Position numbers and translations under genes: made by a program
Shown: one piece after another, positions 60,701 to 64,000 of the stretch
How positions within the stretch are numbered: the stretch's first letter is position 1
How the letters are laid out: the number at the start of each line of letters is the position of its first letter
The notes under the pieces: model-generated
Seen by the model: only the letters and a program-made list of their open reading frames with translations
Told to the model about the DNA's origin: nothing
The model's database searches: none
Assembly: GCF_038050405.1 (NCBI RefSeq)
Contig: NZ_CP150901.1
Coordinates: 3,224,001 to 3,288,000 of the forward strand
Reading direction: 5' to 3'
Source: Paraburkholderia sp. IMGN_8
GTDB lineage: Bacteria; Pseudomonadota; Gammaproteobacteria; Burkholderiales; Burkholderiaceae
Length of the DNA: 64,000 nt

Positions 60701-63048
60701 TCGATGGGCACCGGATTGCCCCCGCCATTCCCGAAGGTGTTGCCCGCATCGCCCGGCAAGACCGAAATGTAGTAGTGCTTCGTCGGATCGAGCGCCACAT
60801 ACTTCGGCTCGACCGGCGTCTGTTGCGCAGCAGTCGTGCGGCACACGCCGTTGCCGATGTCGCACACGGCCGGCAGGTGAGAATTGGTCGCCGGGTCGTA
60901 CACCGTCTGCCCCGACTCGCACGCGACTTTGCCGACACAGCCTGCTGCCACCACCGGCATGTAGCTGGTGTGGAAGTTTGCGCCGAGACTCGGAACCGGC
61001 AGCGGCGGGCACGTAGACGGCCGCGTTTTCGCGGTGGTCTGGCAGGCAGGATCGATCTGGAAGGTACGGTCTTCCTCGATGATCCAGCGGTAGTCGGTCA
61101 ACTGAACCGGCGTCTTGCCCGGCAACGTGCTCGGCGCGTCCAGCACCTTGACGTTGATTCCGCTGCCGCCCTTGAACGTCACCGTCACGGTCGCGGCAGC
61201 ACTCGACGTGGTCTGCGAATTCACTGCCGTGTAATGGAACGTCACATTAGCCGTCGCGTTGCCGACCGGCGGCGCCGTCGGTACGGCAGTGAACGACCCG
61301 TCCGGATTCAGCGTGACGCTGCCGCCGGTGACACCACCCGAAAGCGCCGCGGTAAGAGGCAACCCCTTCGGATCGGTGGCATAGGCCAGCACGCCCGGGG
61401 CGCCGACTTGCAGCAGCGACGCGATGTTGCTCGTGTAACTGCCGTTGTGGGCCACCGGCGGGCCGGACAGACAGCCGTTGGCGGCGCTGCACGCCGACAG
61501 CGTGACCGTCGCGGATATCGCAGGATTGCCGTTCGCCTGATACACAAAGCTGTCAGCCGTCGTGGTGGCATTCGGCACATAGACGAACGTGCCGTCCGGG
61601 TTCAGCGTGAGCGCGCCGCCCGTGGTCGGGGTCTTGACCTCAACGCCATACACGTTGACATCCTTGGCTTTCACGCCCTTGGCAGGGTCCGACACGGTCA
61701 ACGTGGTGCCCTTGACAAAGAAGTAGCTAGCGCCATTGGCAACCGCATTCTGATTGGCCAGCGACGCCGTCGGCAGCGCGCCGCTATTGACGCTGATGTA
61801 GCCCTGCATGCCGCCGTCGCGCTGATTGTTGGTGGACAGACTCAGTTCGCGGTCGAACACCGGGAGCGCCAATGCGCCTGTCGCCGGTGCGTTCAACAAC
61901 ACGTCCTGCGTTTTGCCCGCCGCCAGAAACACTTCCGACTGAATCCGCGCATTGCCGGGCAACACATTGCCGTCCTCTGCAATCAGCGAGAAACCGGAAA
62001 CAGCAGGCGTGCCGGTTTGCGCGCCCACCACCGACGGAACGTGCATCCGCAGACCCGCGTTCACGAAGCGCACCAGCACCTGGCCCGTAGCCGCAGGCGC
62101 GGCGGCGGCAAATGACGAGGCCTTGGCGTTCGTGCGGTCGAAGGCGACACCGTTGATCAGGTAGTAGCGCGGATCGTAGTTCACCGTCGGCGGATAGCAG
62201 GTGCCGAACGACGTCGACTTCGAATTGCCGCAGCCGCCGGGCTGACCCGACCACGCCAGGGTTTCGCTGAAGCCCGTCGTCGCCACCGCCGCTGCGACAG
62301 CCGTGTTTTGCACGGGATCGATTTCGCTCAGCACGAGCGGCACGTCCGCGTCATAGCAGATATTCGGATAGGCCTGATAGGTCTGCGACGCCACCGGGCA
62401 GCTCACGTTGCCGCCGACCGGAGTCTTGACCACCAGTACGCCGTACAACCCCATCGGCCCCTGGATCGACGGATGCGTTCCCGACTCGATCAGATAGGTG
62501 CCGGGGCTGAGATTGTTCCAGGTCAGCTTCGTTGTGTTGCCTTTCGGCACCTCGGTCGCAAACGACTGGACGCGGTCTGCTTGCTTGGGCGGCGTAAACC
62601 ACGCCGAACTGGCGGCGAGTGGGGCAGCAATCGGCCAGGTCGTCGCGGTTTGCGTCGGATGCGGCGGACTCACCGTTCTCACCGGAGCCTCACCCAGGCC
62701 CCCGCCAAGCTGACCCACGATCACGAGCGAGGTCGGCACGGCGCCGGGCAAGCTATTGGTGAGATTGATCGTCAGCGATCCTGTCGGCACGGTGATCACC
62801 ACCGGCGACCAGTTCGCTCCGGCGCCCGGATTCGCCGCCGCACAGGTAGCCGGTGCCACCGCAGCCGGCGTACAAGTGTAGCCCCACATCGGCACAGCCT
62901 GCCCGTCGGGCAACGCAGCGGTCGTCGCTTTCGCCGTCAGATTGACGACCTGAGCGAAAGATACGCTACTGGCCGTCAGCAGAATGCACGCCGTGACCCC
63001 TGCCTTGAACACGTCGAAGAGGGTCGCCTTAAACTGGGTGGATCTCAT
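54709..63048 (-). CDS. 2779-residue secreted protein: cupredoxin-like start, Ig-like modules, beta-helix
   Basis: A very large exported protein (signal ~1-32; GGGGAGAA before the ATG). Residues ~35-210 resemble a multicopper-oxidase cupredoxin domain (ESGTHPSIQGPMGLYGVLVV near 190), but the usual copper HxH is absent. Two bacterial Ig-like domains follow (~453-623, NPDGTFVYVPN and NPDGSFTAVPT). SdrD-B/Cna-B-like modules occupy ~870-1600 (LGGFEIKLWDDAG, LPPGTFRITIFDQ, LPAGKYVVEVIVPPGYEL), then an IPT-like region. A right-handed beta-helix starts at ~1953 (AIQTAIDNATPGDMIVVGPGVYNEML) and ends in a choice-of-anchor-Q-type tail (AGSPAIDHG, YDIGAVELP). Probably a surface or secreted scaffold working with the oxidase encoded just upstream. 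Confidence 0.85.
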   Translation of the reverse strand: MRSTQFKATLFDVFKAGVTACILLTASSVSFAQVVNLTAKATTAALPDGQAVPMWGYTCTPAAVAPATCAAANPGAGANWSPVVITVPTGSLTINLTNSLPGAVPTSLVIVGQLGGGLGEAPVRTVSPPHPTQTATTWPIAAPLAASSAWFTPPKQADRVQSFATEVPKGNTTKLTWNNLSPGTYLIESGTHPSIQGPMGLYGVLVVKTPVGGNVSCPVASQTYQAYPNICYDADVPLVLSEIDPVQNTAVAAAVATTGFSETLAWSGQPGGCGNSKSTSFGTCYPPTVNYDPRYYLINGVAFDRTNAKASSFAAAAPAATGQVLVRFVNAGLRMHVPSVVGAQTGTPAVSGFSLIAEDGNVLPGNARIQSEVFLAAGKTQDVLLNAPATGALALPVFDRELSLSTNNQRDGGMQGYISVNSGALPTASLANQNAVANGASYFFVKGTTLTVSDPAKGVKAKDVNVYGVEVKTPTTGGALTLNPDGTFVYVPNATTTADSFVYQANGNPAISATVTLSACSAANGCLSGPPVAHNGSYTSNIASLLQVGAPGVLAYATDPKGLPLTAALSGGVTGGSVTLNPDGSFTAVPTAPPVGNATANVTFHYTAVNSQTTSSAAATVTVTFKGGSGINVKVLDAPSTLPGKTPVQLTDYRWIIEEDRTFQIDPACQTTAKTRPSTCPPLPVPSLGANFHTSYMPVVAAGCVGKVACESGQTVYDPATNSHLPAVCDIGNGVCRTTAAQQTPVEPKYVALDPTKHYYISVLPGDAGNTFGNGGGNPVPIDPKNPTGPTRQFDIAKDCKSGPGGADFAPGTGKCGHTMGGAPIPPVPAGQASRPDVKVLVTETPVPTAKVSVFVFEDDAPLNGEVDVSGGTDVLGTAREPGLGGFEIKLWDDAGQTGDPTGQMSYDMFNMPLSNSLQGTKDPVTGLDACPISRQADTFDPVTGQLISSDGMVGMIPTCPKYESDGKTLSPLVGQAIIANLMPGRYGIVATPAADRIGRGEEWLQTNTLDGQKGHDAFVKIGGPAYFQEFGPAGFHVSIGFANPKIINARLPLLCTGAAAATCNNGIKGRVTNLHYSRPPNENLYGSGSRTSLGFTQCYVSVGDPDSEDIAFTKCDADGRFSFSGLPPGTFRITIFDQWNDQIVDGLATAVKLANGQTVDVGDLSVLQWHTNLYTRTFLDTTGSGVSTSSSPPLGLLSTNIRFRDGSYSNFNITDLNGYATFNEVFPLFNWYVVDTDETRFKQTGVHVVYDAGGPPDGTPGGGTSTIAANYANTLESATAHLPTNLRVPGAVYCNDADCKDRSGTNPSTGRVDPPWVTTMGWQGFSGQSSFIEFGKAPFGANENGGIRGEVIYASTRPFDDPSLLIHTKWTPNVPNVTVNLYQEGTAKDGTTSLKLVDTTKTASWDDWAQGFRSDGVPNMNCPGQETNDPFFFTLKDTTQWLDPHHRALPAHSQFKCYDGMHAFNQLQPAPYDGMYKFPSVTGRDPTTGKPTATNCTVCVANPSGDGTKMLPAGKYVVEVIVPPGYELVKEEDKNILIGDNYIAPVTQQFGGIGAIFILPDQAAMNATYNRNNAQNPTTNLGSTTYSRGEGDTGSVETSWPCVGALRIVPDYMSIFPEVQEVAPFAGASRHLCDRKEVNLTNQATVLTKFWIFSSTHVAAHYTGFMLDDFSSEFDPYSPQFGEKFAVPNVPISMKDFSGNEVARTYSDQWGIFNGLNYSTWQVNPPNPTGYAPTMMVACMNDPDMPDPAHPGQTIRDPLFNPAYSQFCYEIPFMPGQTQYMDTPVVPVSAFAEGYDQPDCAYPDATPAIASVTGDSSGGGAGPWISQFGLGHTLTIKAQGNQQVPNHAYTGPSATKAPFNEKFITRHYGFGERDDRSSVTIGGVPAVVTSWTDKQITVLPQAPVPLIGPQMNCPLQQSNASPAKCGELVITAANGKRSIDTVTVTVGGKAPTYVNGENATNNAIQTAIDNATPGDMIVVGPGVYNEMLLMWKPVRLQGVGATSVTVNANTHPSGKMDPWRRQVGCLFGDALNGGLISASNPYDPTGTYSCSTAMQRQVDGIPFEPISGWDFNLNGNLAELLIEPTLMGAYEGAAITVLGKGVKDVLVGGVLQADPNCTANGICAPLTNSPADCTTYPSNFLCNPSRIDGMTFTNSSQGGGGIFLHGWNHYTEVSNNRVFANAGTLTGGITVGQVETPDGTIGADGVTQQPFEFNAYVNVHNNAVTSNASYGDEINSTTPSSAGGVTFCTGADYYHFNYNWVCGNISSGDGGGIAHFGFSYNGDISHNWVLFNQSNNPTLPTYGGGVIAQGVPPDGTFCENQTTDIDCAPQLSDGVGPGLQIDGNLIVGNTAESGKGGGLRLQNVNGTDVQRSPSNRDAWYQVSVINNIIADNVAGWAGGGVSLQDAVRVNFVNNTVVSNDATASAGVLFNTSAATQANVGPPNCTTVGAETTCNPITTSQYQPAGLETARHTSNFIAAFTNPGVVCPTGQPNCTTFSNPVLTNNLFWQNRTFYITVGGPNPNIAGLQNAVALNPSLNQAGKATGYCDPNAVYWDIGAFGDTSASNRQAGMSMSPQYSILTDAGDYPGAHNSGLNPAVVRQYCNGSRVPPEAGGIGIAVPPGISDTVLPNPLFTLMPSATPDEGNQWINMSYGPLSLFNEARKSGSNVLLGNYSIKAGSPAIDHGTSAGAPDHDIFGTSRPQGFGYDIGAVELPVFGGAPIYPLALGSQSGGLFGLLPGLAPNLGGILPGGAPQLPGGVPQLPGTPPLNPAQALPALLR

Positions 63049-63065
63049 CGCGCTTCTCCCCGCCT

Positions 63066-64000
63066 CTAATTGGATTCGTCAATCAGGAAAACCTGTGGAT
63101 CGACGAGCATCATCATCATCATTCCGCCAGGGAAGATGTTGTTCGTGGTGATCTCGCGCTCGTTATGCGAGTGCCACATGAAAGCAAAGCCTGCTTCGCT
63201 TGACGGCGGATTCACGACCGTCCCGCTCGGCGGCGTCGTTCCCGTGGGCGCCGTGGCGCGTATCGTCGCGTCCGGTCCGAGGTAAGGACTGCCGCCATAC
63301 CAGAAGCCGTTCGTCAGGACATGCGAGTCAGGCAGCGTGACCGGCCCGCCACTGCCGACGTTGCCGAACGGATGCGCTTCGAGCGCCTTGTTGTGATCGG
63401 CGCACCACTCGTAGTAGTTCGGCGCGTGCGGGTCTGCCGTGTAGTAGCCGTTCGCGTCCGGGATGCAGACGACCGGCTTGCCGAAGTAAGCAGCAAATTT
63501 CGGATCGGTCTCGGTGTACAGGCTCCCTGGCTTATGCGCGTAGACGTCCCAGTTCAGACCCTTGCCCGTCCAGTAGAAAATCCCGTCCATCGCGAGGCCC
63601 GGCGTCGTGGTCGTCGTGAACAGCAAGGGGCCGGCCACCTTGGTCGCGTCCGTCTTGCTCAGCAACATGTTTCCATCCCGCGCCAGCACCCGCACGTGAT
63701 TGCCGTGCTCGTGGAACGGATGCTGCCAGCGGCCGGTACCGACGATGCGCAACAGCACCAGTTCACCCGGATGCATATGCGGATTGCCGTTGTAGGGCTG
63801 GTGCGGATACTGCACCGCGTAGTTCGGATCCATGTCATCAGGCATCGAGCGGCCGTTGACCATGAAATAGGCTGGGTGATACGGCTCCGTCGCGACATCC
63901 ATGCAGCCGGTTGGCTGCGTGCAAGCGTTCGCAGCCTGCTGTTCCGCCTGCGTATGAATGCTCGGATCCATTTCGGAGAACTGGAACAGATACTCGCGGT
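63066..64000 (-). CDS. multicopper oxidase, C-terminal part (cut by window edge)
   Basis: The last ~311 codons of a gene that starts beyond the window; the frame is open through base 64000 (REYLFQFSEMDPS precedes the first internal Met). Copper-ligand motifs are HPFHEHGNH, the L3-type trinuclear site, and FMWHSHNEREITTNNIFPGG, an HxH site near the C-terminus. The second has Ser where the type-1 copper Cys of HCH normally sits, so the domain order may be permuted as in large multi-domain oxidases. An APHAPNYYEWCADHN segment between them is unusual. It ends 17 bases before the giant secreted protein, so they are co-transcribed. Confidence 0.85.
   Translation of the reverse strand, partial: REYLFQFSEMDPSIHTQAEQQAANACTQPTGCMDVATEPYHPAYFMVNGRSMPDDMDPNYAVQYPHQPYNGNPHMHPGELVLLRIVGTGRWQHPFHEHGNHVRVLARDGNMLLSKTDATKVAGPLLFTTTTTPGLAMDGIFYWTGKGLNWDVYAHKPGSLYTETDPKFAAYFGKPVVCIPDANGYYTADPHAPNYYEWCADHNKALEAHPFGNVGSGGPVTLPDSHVLTNGFWYGGSPYLGPDATIRATAPTGTTPPSGTVVNPPSSEAGFAFMWHSHNEREITTNNIFPGGMMMMMLVDPQVFLIDESN

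Noticed and set aside
54997..62115. Long plus-strand frames opposite the 2779-residue protein
   Set aside because: Arg/Val-rich shadows without start signals; the minus strand carries signal peptide and recognisable modules.
1..64000. tRNA, rRNA, insertion sequences, attachment sites
   Set aside because: No cloverleaf-like tRNA sequence, transposase gene or flanking direct repeats seen by reading; a tRNA scan would confirm.

Overview
The DNA is GC-rich, almost wholly coding, and reads like a Burkholderiaceae chromosome, most likely Paraburkholderia. The basis is codon use, system II cytochrome c biogenesis, a Burkholderia-type type III secretion (T3SS) cluster and a Pseudomonas/Burkholderia-type carnitine operon. 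I saw no tRNA, rRNA, insertion sequence or CRISPR array.

Region 1 (1-25658) is a T3SS locus. A leftward run encodes export gate SctV, SctS, secretin SctC, SctD, a small needle-like protein, rod SctI, ring lipoprotein SctJ, SctK, stator SctL and the start of ATPase SctN, which is cut by the window edge. A rightward run encodes a LuxR-type acyl-homoserine-lactone regulator, SctQ, SctR and a lytic transglycosylase. A second LuxR-type regulator follows, and then one enormous gene for 3917 residues. That protein has no signal peptide, two tandem ~600-residue repeats, two His/Cys caspase-like motifs and a C-terminal LysM. It is a candidate giant T3SS substrate.

Region 2 (25900-31872) is a complete L-carnitine catabolic operon: carnitine-binding protein, dehydrocarnitine cleavage enzyme, L-carnitine dehydrogenase, betainyl-CoA thioesterase and a short-chain acylcarnitine hydrolase-like esterase. 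The divergent GATase1-AraC regulator is CdhR-like.

Region 3 (31912-41831) is one leftward operon for a non-canonical type II secretion/MSHA-like machine. It combines GspG, GspF, GspE and a GspD-like secretin lipoprotein with PilM/N/O/P-like assembly proteins and three minor pseudopilins.

Region 4 (41968-64000) is an accessory redox region. Two NarL-type response regulators and one soluble histidine kinase surround a copper-chaperone-like SCO protein. Beyond a lytic transglycosylase and an orphan CcsB come a dihaem cytochrome, a Cyc2-like porin-cytochrome fusion, a cytochrome fused to a periplasmic-binding-like domain, two LolA-like paralogues, a small secreted protein, a 2779-residue secreted protein (degenerate cupredoxin start, Ig-like modules, beta-helix) and the C-terminal part of a multicopper oxidase. 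My reading (inference) is an extracellular metal-oxidation or electron-transfer system. It may be exported by the adjacent secretion machine and controlled by the local two-component proteins.
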